Source of the DNA: Cliona cf. orientalis
Lineage: Eukaryota; Porifera; Demospongiae; Clionaida; Clionaidae
Length of the DNA stretch: 64,000 nt
Assembly (NCBI GenBank): GCA_963930775.1
Contig: OZ005689.1
Coordinates: 27,602,044-27,666,043, forward strand
Reading direction: 5' to 3'
This document shows positions 44,158-55,095 of the stretch, one piece after another; position 1 is the stretch's first letter, and each line of letters starts with the position of its first letter. The notes under the pieces were generated by a model. It saw only the letters and a list, made by a program, of their open reading frames with translations, did not search any database and was not told the DNA's origin. The translations under genes and the position numbers were made by a program.

Positions 44158-46322
44158 CAGTGGACCCCTCTAAAATGGACACCATTGGGACCAACGATTT
44201 TGTCTGCTATAGCAAGGGTGTCCTTAGCTCAGGGGTTAGTGGTTGACCTATAATTGCGGCCAACTATGATAAAGCATGACTGTCAGTCCATAAGCCAGCG
44301 GTCCAAAACATATACAAGCGTTGCAGATCCAGGAAGTGCATCCGGTGGCACATTCCAGTGCATCCAATTTTTGCCGTTTTTTATCTATTTTTCTTACCTG
44401 TTCTATCTAGGCCACCTTTCACTTCTAGGACACCAAACAAAGACCAGAAGACAGAGCAACTCTTGTACTTTCTGCTCGTTCAAGTCCTATAACCCGGAGA
44501 CATTCATGAGCTCCGCGGCGACCGCTTTTGTGCATGCTACTCTCAAGCGCTCACAAAAAGTGCCTCGCGCAAAAAGTGGCACGTTTTGGTTCCCTAGGAT
44601 GGATTCCCATGTTTCAAGTACCATTCCATAGCTCTTGTGTTGCTCTACAATATAAGACTAAAACAAAGTTTTTCCATCGAGCGGTTCCAGAGTTACACGG
44701 CATCAAAAATCGGAAAATTTCAGTACAACCGCGTGGTATTCTCCACGTCTTCTCGAAGTTCTGTCGAGTGTCTGATGATTTATCCAGTAAATACCAAGGA
44801 TGGGAGTGCTCTTCAAGTTTCTAGGGAGTAGACATCATCATTCAAATGGTTAGTTTCTTTCTATATTCGAACTTTCAAGAAAGAATCTGGACGGAATTGT
44901 TTGGTATAGCTAGTCTAGCTAGCGTGTGTGAGGCTAGCCTCGAACCCAGGCTCACTTGGGATTCAAGGCTAGTGTGAGGCAAGTACCTAACTTCTGTATC
45001 AGGTAAATAATGAAGTTCAGGGATGAGGGTGAGCCTTACCAGTTGAAATGGCAAAAGAATAGATAGATACTGCGCCATAATTTGTGTAAATCAGCTGACA
45101 TCGAAGCTGAAAAGCATAAGTTCACATCCATGGAGCGGGTTAGGTATGCTAGCACTTGTCCCACCTATCTTTCTTTCTCTCCCTCTCCCTCCTTTCTTTC
45201 ACTCTCTCTCTCCCTCCTTTTCTTTCACTCTCTCACACACACACCCCTACCACCATGTATGTGCACGTACACAATCTCTTAGGTGGTGATCAGCCATCGA
45301 TGAGTATGAGATGATGAGAAGCAGGATCACACTGAGTTCCACTACCAAAGAGAAGGTGCTGCCTAGGCCTCCTCAGACTTGGCTTTTGTTTTGAAGCTAT
45401 CTTCTGAGGTGCTGAGAGAACTAGCTACTCGATCTAGGTCCTCGCACCATCTCTATGGCTGCTTGAGCACTTTCTCTATCAACCGTAGTTGTCAATGTGT
45501 GATGATGGCATAGGAGACAGGTTGTGAAAACTTTAACAACCTTCTGCAAACCTTCAAGAAGGCCTTTGATGGCTGCATTAATATCTTTGTACCACCTAGA
45601 AAGCTTTGTCATTGATTTATACGTATTTTATTCAATGTTTCTATGGTGAAATAACAAAAATTTATACTATTTTTAACAGCGTATAACTTTGGAACCGCTC
45701 GATGGAAAAACTTCGTTCTAGTCTCATATTGTAGAGCAACACAAGAGCTATGGAATGGTACTTGAATCATGGGAATCCATCCTAGGGAACCAAAACGTGC
45801 CACTTTTTGCGCGAGGCACTTTTTGTGAGCGCTTGAGAGTAGCATGCACAAAAGCGGTCGCCACGGAGCTCATGAATGTCTCCGGGTTATAGGACTTGAA
45901 CGAGCAGAAAGTAGAAGAGTTGCTCTGTCTTCTGGTCTTTGTTTGGTGTCCTAGAAGTGAAAGATGGCCTAGATAGAACAGGTAAGAAAAATAGATAAAA
46001 AACGGCAAAAATTGCATGCACTGGAATGTGCCACCGGATGCACTTCCTGGATCTGCAACAATTGGACCGCTGGCTTAACGGCTGTGTGGACGACGTAAAA
46101 GACCATATAATTTGATGAGAGTTCTGTCGACTGACTGGCAGCTTCTAGGCAAGAATTGGAGACATTTAGGCCTACTGTATATAGCTAATAGTCACTGAAA
46201 CTAATCGATTTTAATAGTGGGTGTGGCTAACTGTCCGTTATGCAAGATTATTCACTATTGCGCAGGCTCAAACGGGACTAAAGTAAGTGTCCGTTATAAC
46301 AGGAATAGCGGGGTGTCCACTG
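44158..46322. mobile_element. Possible pogo-like element carrying the foldback below
   Basis: CAGTGGACCCCTC at 44158 and GGGTGTCCACTG ending 46322 are approximate inverses; TGTCC motifs typical of pogo/Tigger-type ends recur near both ends (GGTGTCC, TGTCCGTTATAAC). TA is present on the left only. No transposase frame was recognised. Boundaries are tentative. Confidence 0.4.
44291..46077. mobile_element. Foldback element with ~415-bp arms at about 97% identity
   Basis: The left arm (44291-44707) starts TAAGCCAGCGGTCC, the right arm (45662-46077) ends GGACCGCTGGCTTA, and by eye the arms differ at only about a dozen positions. The ~950-bp middle is unrelated sequence with a pyrimidine-rich tract (45165-45245). 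Both arms read open over ~90-125 codons, but without family resemblance. It could be one long-TIR transposon or two copies in opposite orientation made identical by conversion. Confidence 0.75.
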
Positions 46323-46975
46323 TTGAGGGGGTTTGAATATATTGAAGTCTATGGAAATACAATCCGGACATTCAGAATTGTCAGGTGTCTGCCGTTGAGG
46401 GGTGTCCGTTAAGTGGTGTTCCTAAAAGTGCAAATAAGGAAACGGCTCTGTTTTTACAGTGTTAATTAAGATTATTATACATGTAGCCATAAAAATTCAG
46501 TTTGTAATCCTGAATAGATTCCTCTATCTTGACACTGATGCCTGGGCTTTTAGATTGACAATCCTCTTACTTTGCGCTACTGCATGATTAAATCAAGTGT
46601 TGTCATAAACACGGGTCATTAATTTGCAGTTGAGTTGAAAACCACTGATGTGTTTCTCATCAAGAGAGCCAAGTTAACATTGCAAATAGTGACGTGTATC
46701 TTGAACAAAACATTTTCAGCACAATCTATGCATACAATACTAGGTACTTTAAAGCCTATAAGGAAATCAATGATGTCAGTCTCGTTTAGGTATAAGCGAG
46801 GTAGCTATGTGGTAGGGACATGTACATGCACATGCACAATAAATTACATGCATGGGCGGAAGTCTATCCTACAAATTGTAGTTCCGGCATCGATCTCAAA
46901 ACTTACGGTAGTGGAAACATTTCACTAAAGCTGGTCTTCAAAGTTATGGACGGATCATTACAACAAAATAAGTCG
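46323..46975. other. No gene recognised
   Basis: Contains further degenerate GGTGTCCGTTAAG motifs near 46400-46425, probably from a second pogo-like MITE. The open frame at 46635-46928 has no motif. Confidence 0.35.
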
Positions 46976-47565
46976 CAAGGCCTACATGGCACTCAATTTG
47001 ATTAGGAGAACCCTTTCACCGCATAATATATCTACTGATCTCAAAAGGCAGCTCTATCTTTCTCTAGTTAGATGCCACCTGACTTATTGCTCTCAGCTGT
47101 GGAGACCAAGACTCATCAAAGACATCCAAAATCTTGAAAGAATTTAATGAAGAGCCACCAAATACATACTAAATAACAACCAAATGGATTATAAGTCGAG
47201 GTTGCTATCCGCTCTGCACCTATTACCACTCATGCGCTGGTTCGAGCTCCAGGATATAATGTTCCTAGTTCAGTGCGTACAACAGCCAACTGATTGCTAA
47301 TCTGGTATCCTTCTCACACTCAATCACTCGTGCAGACCAAACTGGTAATAAGCTGAAAATAAAGGCTACAAGCTCCATGCAGACACTTCTACTCCTCAAT
47401 AATTGTGCATCTCTGGAACGCCACACTATAGACCTATCAAAATCATTTGCAACTATTAAAAGACGAGTACGAGAGCATCTGATTCATAACTGCATTCAAA
47501 AGTTTGATCCAGAGAATACCTGTACTATCCATTTCATCTGCCTATGCAGCAAATGTTTCGCTTAG
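46976..47565 (+). pseudogene. Non-LTR retrotransposon (LINE), 3' end of the reverse transcriptase ORF
   Basis: With frameshifts the text reads ALNLIRRTLSPHNISTDLKR, QLYLSLVRCHLTYCSQLWRP RLIKDIQNLER, then RRATKYILNNNQMDYKSRLL, LLPLMRWFELQDIMFLVQCV, and finally TIKRRVREHLIHNCIQKFDP ENTCTIHFICLCSKC. This is the characteristic C-terminal portion after the RT fingers/palm in Jockey/L2/CR1-like LINEs, which ends with a cysteine motif. The 5' part, including endonuclease and catalytic YADD, is absent, as usual for a 5'-truncated copy. One TAA follows LERI, and there is at least one shift near 47300. Confidence 0.82.
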
Positions 47566-47902
47566 TGAACTGTCATCCATCACCTCCATAAAGTAATATT
47601 CATGCATTATTAAAATTGTATTTCTTTGTTGTCAATAATTATGTCATTGTGTAGTTTCTTAGTAATATTAATTTTATTCCTATAATTAAATACTATATCA
47701 TCCAAATTCAATTCTGCTTCAATTGCACCTTTCAGTTTGTACTATTCCTTTATTGGTCTAGTCTGTCAGCATTTACATTTTTGTACCTGAACCACTTCTG
47801 CCTTGTATCACCCTGCCTATTGCTGTAAAGCTAGCATAATTGGGGCGAGCCTGAGCGAGCCCCACATAAACGGGTATGAACTGTGCGAATGGGATAGATA
47901 TA
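47566..47902. other. LINE 3' flank; no further gene
   Basis: AT-rich; contains the likely 3' UTR of the LINE. No poly(A) or short tandem tail was clear enough to define its end. Confidence 0.35.
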
Positions 47903-48124
47903 CTGTATCCGATCTAATTAACGCGCCTCTCTAATAGATGCGCCACCTCGGCCTGAAGTACAATTTTCACGCTTTATTTTAATGCCCCACCTACGCGTCC
48001 CTATACTTTTGTGTACAAATTTTGCGCGCCACCTGGTCACGAAGGATAATTTTCACGCTCTAATGGCGCGCCACCCAGCACTTGTAATTATTTTTTCGTG
48101 GCGCGTAAATTAGATCGGATACGG
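47903..48124. mobile_element. MITE, CCGTATCCGATC ends, TA-flanked
   Basis: Left end CTGTATCCGATCTAATTAAC, right end TTAGATCGGATACGG (inverted), with TA at 47901-47902 and 48125-48126. Inside, GCGCGCCACC / GCGCGTAAATT-type motifs occur several times (GCGCGCCACCTGG, GGCGCGCCACCCAG), echoing the subterminal GCGCC. 222 bp. Confidence 0.85.
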
Positions 48125-48152
48125 TATGTATATATATATATATATATATATG
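48125..48152. repeat. (TA)n microsatellite
   Basis: About 12 TA units beside the MITE, probably expanded from its TA target site. Confidence 0.8.
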
Positions 48153-48554
48153 GTACGTCGGTCCTTAGTTACGCCCCGCCCAACGTCCATCATTCCGTAT
48201 ATATGCTGCTCTAATTCAACGACTTGCAAATTTACATTCAGGTTCTGATCGCTCGCGCTATGAACGCTGAACAAAGCATAAACCAGTGAAAAGCTCAGAA
48301 ATGAGGCTTCAGAGGGTAGGAAGCAAGAGCGAAACAGAGTTCGTTGTCAATCGGAGCCTCAGCTCAAAAGCTGTAAGAGACAGAATTTACTAGCCACAGT
48401 GTCGACAGAAGAGAAAGAGGCCAGTCTACGAGCGTGCATCATGCAGCCTATAGTTTGTAGTTCAAGGGCATGGCGCAACATAAATCACTGTGCATGATCA
48501 CTGTCGCTCAGGCTCACCCCACAATGCTGTGCATTTCCCTAGTATATATAATAC
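48153..48554. other. No gene recognised
   Basis: About 400 bp without motifs. The open frames are short and unconvincing. Confidence 0.3.
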
Positions 48555-48773
48555 TAGTCTTGTGCCCAACCCCCTTCATGCACGCGCGAGAAAGGGTCTG
48601 GTCAAAAGGGTCGCACTTACGTGTCCGGTTGGAATGCAATAATTGGCAATTTAGGTGTGCGTACAATTGAAACTAACTGCCACTTCCGTACCGTGTGCAT
48701 AGACCGAGCGCACGTACGGATCACGCATAATTACATTCCACTAATATCATGTGACCATGGTTCTGCGACCCGA
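48555..48773. mobile_element. Foldback MITE, TAGTCTCGTG family, copy 3, damaged
   Basis: Left end TAGTCTTGTGCCCAACCCCC followed by GAGAAAGGGTCTGGTCAAAA GGGTCGCACT, like copies 1 and 2. The right half has only GTTCTGCGACCCG; the terminal GAGACTA is missing. The oldest or most damaged of the three. Confidence 0.7.
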
Positions 48774-49048
48774 TTGGGCCGCAATATTAAGCGGGGAGAA
48801 AACCACACCCATCTTTACGTATTACGTATTACCTATACCTACGTATAATAATATTGGCTCTGCGCAACTTCAGATTTCTCCAAGCAATTATCCCCACACA
48901 CCCAATCGGCGAGCATTTCTAAATCAAGATCTTTTCATTGTATAGAACATAGTGGGATGAAATAAGGAATGTCTTGTAGCGACATCCATGAGTCTGAGTA
49001 GAGTCTGAGTGAGTGATGTGCCATGGCCATTTGTATTCGCCGGGCCGG

Positions 49049-50076
49049 TCAGTCCGCTGGCCCGTCTAGCTGCATAGGGGGCCGGGGCCGGGGCCTGCTG
49101 GGCGGTGAAGCCGCTGCGGGGCGCCGCCCCTGTTTCACTGCTGCTGGCGGCAAGTGGCTGCAATATTGAAAACAAAAATATTTTTCTTGAATCAAAGGTA
49201 TGTACAAAAGACGATCCATATTTAATACACCATTAACGTCTATGCATGCATGGGGTTACGTTACGTTATACTTTCAATAGTATAGTTTTCACTGGGCCCT
49301 TACAATCCATGGACGATCTCTCCCAACAGCTTGACTCCGACTCCCTCCTGCACGCCTAAGACGTCCGTAACTACAGAGTGGAGTGTGTCCTCTGCAAGGG
49401 AACTTCGAAGGAACATTGAGAAAAATTTGTGGTCGTTAGTGACGAGGATCTGCGCTGGCAACCCGTTTTAAGCGTGAGCCAAGCAGCACTCCATAAATAT
49501 TTTGAGATCGTTATGGTACTTGCTCCAATTGTGGGGCGATCCGAATAAGTCAACTGGGTCGACCAACGCCGCCTCCTGTTCCTCGTCCAGCTGCGTCACA
49601 GCGACGGGGGTGTGGAGGCTCATGCCCATATTTTGGAAAACCAACTTTACTAGCTCGTCCTTGACGACGGAGCTCAACTTGCGTACTTCTCCAAGGCCCA
49701 CTTCGCTCAAATCACTAGTCCAGTCGAAGGCCCTAAACTGTACATTAAAATAAAATTTAATACTTATTACCATGCTACCTGCCTGCACGCGCTTACAAAC
49801 ATTATTATTTATAAATACCTGGGGCGAACAGGAAAGCTCCATCTTGACAGTGGGAGTAATCCATAACCTGCCCCCTCCACCGCAAGTTTCCTTGGCCCAC
49901 TTCAGCGCAAGTAGAGCTCGCACCACACACTCTTCCTCTCTCTCCATGTCGGCAAGAGACCAAGTGCTGTACCTCAGTTCTGGCCTATAGACCACCATTT
50001 TTTGGGGATTTCTTGTCCACAACTCTCCGTCTAGGATATGTGTGGCCACACTGGAGTCCAAGAAGAAGTGCGTCAT
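49049..50076 (-). pseudogene. Three-exon gene with possible PIN-like nuclease fold, one in-frame stop
   Basis: Exon 1 (50076-49819) starts at ATG: MTHFFLDSSVATHILDGELW, RYSTWSLADMEREEECVVRA, LWITPTVKMELSCSPQ. Exon 2 (49737-49304) reads FRAFDWTSDLSEVGLGEVRK, VDLFGSPHNWSKYHNDLKIF and, after a TAA at 49467-49465, LPAQILVTNDHKFFSMFLRS, GVQEGVGVKLLGEIVHG. Exon 3 (49157-49049) is Pro/Arg-rich. Junctions (gtattt/tgtacag, gtaagg/attgcag) are clean and phases agree; the spliced coding length is 801 bases including the stop. FFLDSS near the start, a conserved Glu in KMEL and ILVTNDHKFF near the end are the layout of PIN-domain RNases, but overall similarity is unproven. Higher GC than the surroundings. 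Could be a host gene or a captured one; the single stop may be a real null allele or a sequencing error. Confidence 0.5.
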
Positions 50077-50154
50077 AATTCGCGAGCTGCACGGCAAATT
50101 TTCCAACAAAAAAAAAAAATCACTTGACTAGTACGGCACGTTGCACGAATTCAA

Positions 50155-50252
50155 TGCTAGAATATTATTACTCTTAATTATTACATACTGTATTTTACAT
50201 TTGCACCTCAAGTGGTGTGTGAAAAATAATTAAGAGTAATAATATTCTAGCA
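50155..50252. repeat. 98-bp hairpin next to the PIN-like gene start
   Basis: TGCTAGAATATTATTACTCT TAATTATT is inverted exactly at 50225-50252, with a 44-bp spacer. It lies about 80-175 bp upstream of the gene's ATG, so a MITE insertion may sit in its promoter. Confidence 0.85.
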
Positions 50253-51057
50253 TGGGCTACATCTTCAATCGGGACCTAGTTCGTTTGGCGATGGGAGTAA
50301 GCACCGTGGAAGATGGACCAAACTCAGTACGTAATAATATAATACGCGGTATGGTGGCAGGGGCTGGGGGGGGGGGGGTGTTGGGGATGGGTTGCCAATG
50401 GTTAGTAGGCTTAGTCTCTAGGGTTTGTCTATGAAAGGGGGAAAATAATGATTGGCAGCAGCGACAATAGCAGTGGTGTAGTGGTTGGGGCTCTTGTGTG
50501 TGGAACAGAATGTAGCTGATTCGAATCTCGCTTTATGCCTTAAAATTAGTACGTCCAGCTATCTACTTCCTGCTTTCAGATTGCATTATGATACAGTGGC
50601 TACTTGGGCACAAGCATAAAGAAAAAAGTGACGAATTTGCATGCATATTGTGAGTGTGCAGCGAAATTTTTTTACTTGCCACGCCCATTTTCCGTGGTGC
50701 CTTAGGCTAATAATAAATTGTTAATATATTTAATAGCAAATCATAGTATTATCTTAGTTGTGCAATTATGCGCTCCTGCATGGTTGTGTTTTATCTTGCA
50801 CTGCCCGACAGTCCATCATCCACATGCTGTTCCTGTGTAGTTGATGATCACTTTATACCACAATCGTTCTGGGAAAGAGATGGCCTGTGAATATCAAGCT
50901 GCTAGCGAGTTTTCTATTTACTACACTATCATTGACACATTCTTGAGTAACTATGTAGTTAAGACTACAATGGTTTGATATCACCAGATTTTGATTGTAC
51001 ACGCTCATTTACAGAGGCGGAACATTTATGCGCGTGTGGAAATATTCCAGTCGGAAC
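50253..51057. other. No gene recognised
   Basis: Contains a G run (about 50370-50378) and AT-rich blocks. No coding motifs. Confidence 0.35.
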
Positions 51058-51122
51058 ATTATTATTATTATTATTATTATTATTAATATTATTATTATTA
51101 ATATTATTATTATTATTATTAT

Positions 51123-51153
<31 letters not shown>

Positions 51154-51165
51154 ATTATTATTACT
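51058..51165. repeat. (ATT)n microsatellite, ~108 bp
   Basis: Trinucleotide ATT repeats with regularly placed AAT interruptions. Open frames of poly-Leu, Ile or Asn across it are artefacts of the repeat. Confidence 0.95.
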
Positions 51166-51592
51166 ACTACTAGATGTATTTACAGCTGGGTTGCCCATAG
51201 TCTCATAAGCCAGACCTTTATATTATAGGCATGCATGTGTGAAGGACTGGCTATCACTATACTTGTACTACAATAGTGCTCTAGTCGACTATGCCATGTG
51301 CTCGACTGAATAGGGAAACCCCCCCCCCCCCCCCCAAGAGAGCGAGCGTTTGCGACCATGCCCATCATCATGGACTCGCATAAATATATCACCGTATATA
51401 TAGCATTAATTTTTGTGGGTAGAAAACTTTCGTGACTGCCAAGTCAACCATGAAAATAACGAAACTTAGCTCCCCATGAAATTACCCACCATACGGTATA
51501 TTATTAACAATATTAATTTTATGGATAGTGAAGATAGTCCTTGGCCAATCCCACTCAAAAATTAATACCCTACAGATGGAAACTCTAAATAA

Positions 51593-51738
51593 TAGTTAGA
51601 GACTGAGTCCAAGGTCTCTACGCATTTTAAGAGACCCAAAGGCCCGAGGCTGTAGCATCCCGAGCACAGCGAGGGTGCTACTAAGGGCCTGAGGGTCTCT
51701 TAAAAAGCGTAGAGACCATTGGACGAGGTCTCTAACTA
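51593..51738. repeat. 146-bp palindrome without spacer
   Basis: Left half TAGTTAGAGACTGAGTCCAA, GGTCTCTACGCATTTTAAGA, GACCCAAAGGCCCGAGG; the right half is its inverse to TAGTTAGAGACCTCGTCCAA read on the minus strand. A few mismatches. Probably a foldback MITE that could form a long hairpin RNA. Confidence 0.85.
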
Positions 51739-51922
51739 GCAACTGTAACCATGACATTTAGCCTGGGGATTAGGCTACTGTTGTACTGTGCATCTTTCTT
51801 TGCCCTTGGCAGCCCAATAATAGACCTACCTCTCTAAGAGGTCTATAAGTGAATTGAGAGGTCTCTAAGCGAAATAATGGACCTCCAACTGACCAATCAG
51901 ATTGCTGTATTTATTACAACTA

Positions 51923-52132
51923 CCGTATAGCGGGAAATTTTCGAGGGAGAAAACTTTCGCGGATCGGTAGGAAAGTAGCATTTCACGGAGAAAACTTTCG
52001 CGGAACGTTAAAATTGGTCGCATAATGGGTGTGGTATGCCTAGAATTTCGTGGAGAAAACTTTCGCGGATGATGGCTGAAAAATTGTGAAATTCATGAAA
52101 GTTTTCTCCCTCGAACATTTCCCGCTATATGG
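51923..52132. mobile_element. MITE, CCGTATAGCGGG ends, TA-flanked
   Basis: Ends CCGTATAGCGGGAAATTTTC and its near inverse GAACATTTCCCGCTATATGG, with TA at 51921-51922 and 52133-52134. The motif GGAGAAAACTTTCGCGGA or a close variant occurs three times directly inside and once inverted. 210 bp. A related damaged copy may lie at about 51391-51500 (GTAGAAAACTTTCGTG, ATACGGTAT). Confidence 0.88.
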
Positions 52133-52134
52133 TA

Positions 52135-53360
52135 TATTCTAATGAGGTTTCTAGTTCGATGATTTGGTGAAGATGGCCAAAAATATTTAATTAAGTACTC
52201 GTCAATTTAACTTATTGCATGCATACCTATAAAAGGTATTCTGCATGGTTACCAACTTTAATGCCAAATGAGAGCAGTTTACCTAGCTCGCGAGTGTTGT
52301 GTGCATGTTTTGCGGGGGGGGGGGGGGGGGGGGGGGGGTGCATTAATAAATTATTATACCATTGGACTACTGTAAATTTTCATAGGTTCCAATTTCGATT
52401 CTCATTTGTAGTACATTGTATATCATACCCAAAGCTTAGGGAAATAATATAAACAAGGTAGGGGGAGTAGTTGCCCTGTTTCTTAAGATAGTCCCCATAC
52501 TAATAATCTAATGATCCAATTTTAAGTTAACGTAAGAAATTAGTATTTACGAAATCACATAACATGAATTTTGTACAGTAGGAGGCATAAAAAATGTGTC
52601 CTGTACCATTCCGATTAAACGTAAATGCGTGTCCATTCCGCTTAACAGAAAATGGGGGATTGAATGGAAGGCAGAGCAGGCAAATGGTGCGACGGACTAC
52701 TTGATATTCCTATCGCTTGCGCATGTGAAACGGAATTGAACAGTGAGCGTCACGGAAAGTATTCTGTCTAGACGAAACAGAAATATCATTGTTTATGTGC
52801 CTCCTACTGCATATGTATGATTACCATCACACTTTACCAGAACGAGTGCATTTTTCATTATTTCCTCCCACGTTTTATTGCCATAGTGTCCCATAATATT
52901 ATGTTACCTCATTTCAAGGAGTCAATATAGCAGTTTCTATATACAAATATATGGAAGTTAATATACCCCGGGTAAGTACCCATGCAGGCCAAAATTACAT
53001 ATACAGTGTAATATGTTTAAGTGCCCATGGGCGCTTAGTAATACCTGGGACACCATGGTAGTTACTAATCTCACAACTTCTTTGCTGATGATGAGGAATG
53101 CTGTTCCCTACATTGTATTCAAAGTGCAAAAATATCTTGGTCCTCTCATGAGGGTGGGGGTGGCTGATTCAGAAAGAATTAAGAGGAGATTTTGGATGAT
53201 TTACATGCATGATCTACGTCCTAATCCAGGCATTCACATACATGTATACTTCTGGACTGGTCAAAAGTGTAGGGCTATGCACACAAACATGCATATGGCC
53301 ATTACCACGGTAGCATTGGAGATAATTTTCACCTAGGCCTTGCTTTGAGTTGTTTATGTA
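52135..53360. other. No gene recognised; 25-base G run
   Basis: Contains 25 consecutive G at about 52314-52338. Open frames here have no motif support. A CATGGGTGCTTA-like repeat fragment near 53025 recurs at 10125 and 32935. Confidence 0.4.
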
Positions 53361-53522
53361 GTGCAGGTGTAGCCTCGTCCCCAGGCTCTCCCCCTCCTCT
53401 TTATTTTATACGTGCGATTATATTTACGCGAAATTATTGTGCACAATAATTTCGCGTAAATATAATCGCGCGTATAAAATAAAGAGGAGGGGGAGAGCCT
53501 GGGAACGAGGCTAGTGCAGGTG
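53361..53522. mobile_element. 144-bp perfect hairpin MITE of the RecQ/DUF6589 element family
   Basis: The element proper is 53370-53513. TAGCCTCGTCCCCAGGCTCT runs into an almost perfect inverse ending CTGGGAACGAGGCTA, with centre TTATTGTGCACAATAA. Flanks are exact 9-bp copies of GTGCAGGTG (53361-53369 and 53514-53522). Ends and duplication length match the 12.2-kb composite at 10382-22558, so this is probably a non-autonomous derivative moved by the same machinery. The intact arms suggest recent activity. Confidence 0.9.
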
Positions 53523-54449
53523 GCCTTCAATATAAATTTTGGTTTGTGACTGTCTTGCTGGCCCACCAGAACCCCTCTCATTATTGGGCCACCCTATGAT
53601 CACCAATACCCTCCATAGCTGGCAGTTTGCCATGGCTAACAGCAATTAGAGTTGTGGGAGCCACTATCTGATGAGGATATTAGAGAATTTGGAAAGAAAA
53701 AGGACCAGGAGACTCCTCCTTTGACTCTGATGTGCAATTTTTCTCCAAGGGACTATCTACATGTATACTATCTGAGCACTTGCAGCATATCAATAGCCCC
53801 CCTCCCACAACTAACACTAAGCTGCCAATATTGGCAAGGGGTAGCAAATCAATCTGATCTGCTAGGCCAGCTAGCACCACACTAAATTAGGTAATACAGC
53901 TGCAACACTATGGCTACTGGTTAATGAGACTACTTGTGGCAGGTTGGGTTGTAAAATACATGTACAAGAAAGACCAACTGAGCACTCACAGCACTTTGTG
54001 GTCAAGTAAGTGGAGGGATATTGCACAAACTTAACTTGCACATACAACTGGAAACACCCTTTTAAAGTTAACCCTTTTCTGTCCTGTATCCCATAAGGCT
54101 AGTGGGAGTTGACAATTACATGTATGTTACTATAGTGACTGCTATTTTTTATTGGGAAATAGAGACCTGCATGAACATGCATACCCCCTGGGTGCCCTGT
54201 AAGGAGTGTCCATAACACTAGCAAGGCAGCTGCCTTTCCTAGCACCCTCTCCAATGTGAGGAAGGGACCACTTGGGATAAAATTTTATTTTCTCACTAAA
54301 ATGAGAGGAAAATATCACTTTTCTGTTTTAGTCCACTAGAAATTTGGCTTCATATTGAATGAGAGTTGGAACCAGTAAAATAGAGTTATGATTGCAAAGT
54401 ATTTGATCGGACACAGACTTGAAATCTAAAAATACACATTTTCTGAAAA
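53523..54449. other. No gene recognised
   Basis: Contains fragments of the pyrimidine/TGCATG repeat family seen again at 57.5-57.8 kb. No coding motifs. Confidence 0.35.
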
Positions 54450-54905
54450 ATGAATACGTATCTACAGGAGCACATAAAGAGAAGGAGCGCATAAGTCACA
54501 TACATACAGTGGTAATATCGAAAAATAAAGTTAACACTGACAGATTCTCATTCCTGCTAATACATAGCAGGTAGAAACATTTTGACTAAAATTCCATAAT
54601 CCAAATGACGTGACTAGTTATGGGAGTAGCAAAAATGACCACAATATGTTAGTGTTAGGGTTGGCAAGTTAGAAAACTGCCATATATGGAAGTTTTTGAA
54701 CATTTTTACCAATAACTTGTGGTTAGAGTGTTCATGGCACATTACACTAGTCTTTGTATAGTATAGCACCCACTACAATTATCTCTAAGTGTAGTTAGAT
54801 TTATTTATTGAGGCTATCATGACATATTGATACAATTTACTTTATTTTTCGATAATTTCTAGATGTATGCTCCTTCTCTTCATGTGCTCATGATATCTAC
54901 ATACT
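54450..54905. mobile_element. MITE with ~90-bp imperfect inverted ends
   Basis: GTATCTACAGGAGCACATAA, AGAGAAGGAGC at 54456 and the inverse GCTCCTTCTCTTCATGTGCT, CATGATATCTACATA at 54868-54903. Inner blocks ATCGAAAAATAAAG and CTTTATTTTTCGAT also pair. Non-coding middle. Confidence 0.75.
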
Positions 54906-55095
54906 GCATTAGATTGTTGCAGGCACTCAACAGGTTGTAGGCAGATGCCATGTGTTCAACCACGATCATGTGTACACTCGCGGAAACTTTACCAGTCAAC
55001 CTTTATCTACTGCAGCAAATTGCTAAATTCTGTGACTGCATGTTACAGCAGCCACAAAAATAGCAAAAATAGCCCCCCCCCCCATGAAATTACTG

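Noticed and set aside
44254-44631. 125-codon frame with an FFIYFSYLFYLGHLSLLG hydrophobic start
   Set aside because: It is one arm of the foldback element; the other arm has the same frame, and no family resemblance or start context was found.
46976-47565. LTR-retrotransposon reverse transcriptase
   Set aside because: The motifs (LSLVRCHLTYCSQLW, FDPENTC..HF) are those of non-LTR LINE C-termini; no LTRs, gag or integrase seen anywhere in the window.
50965-51228. Poly-Asn, poly-Leu and poly-Ile open frames
   Set aside because: Artefacts of the (ATT)n microsatellite.
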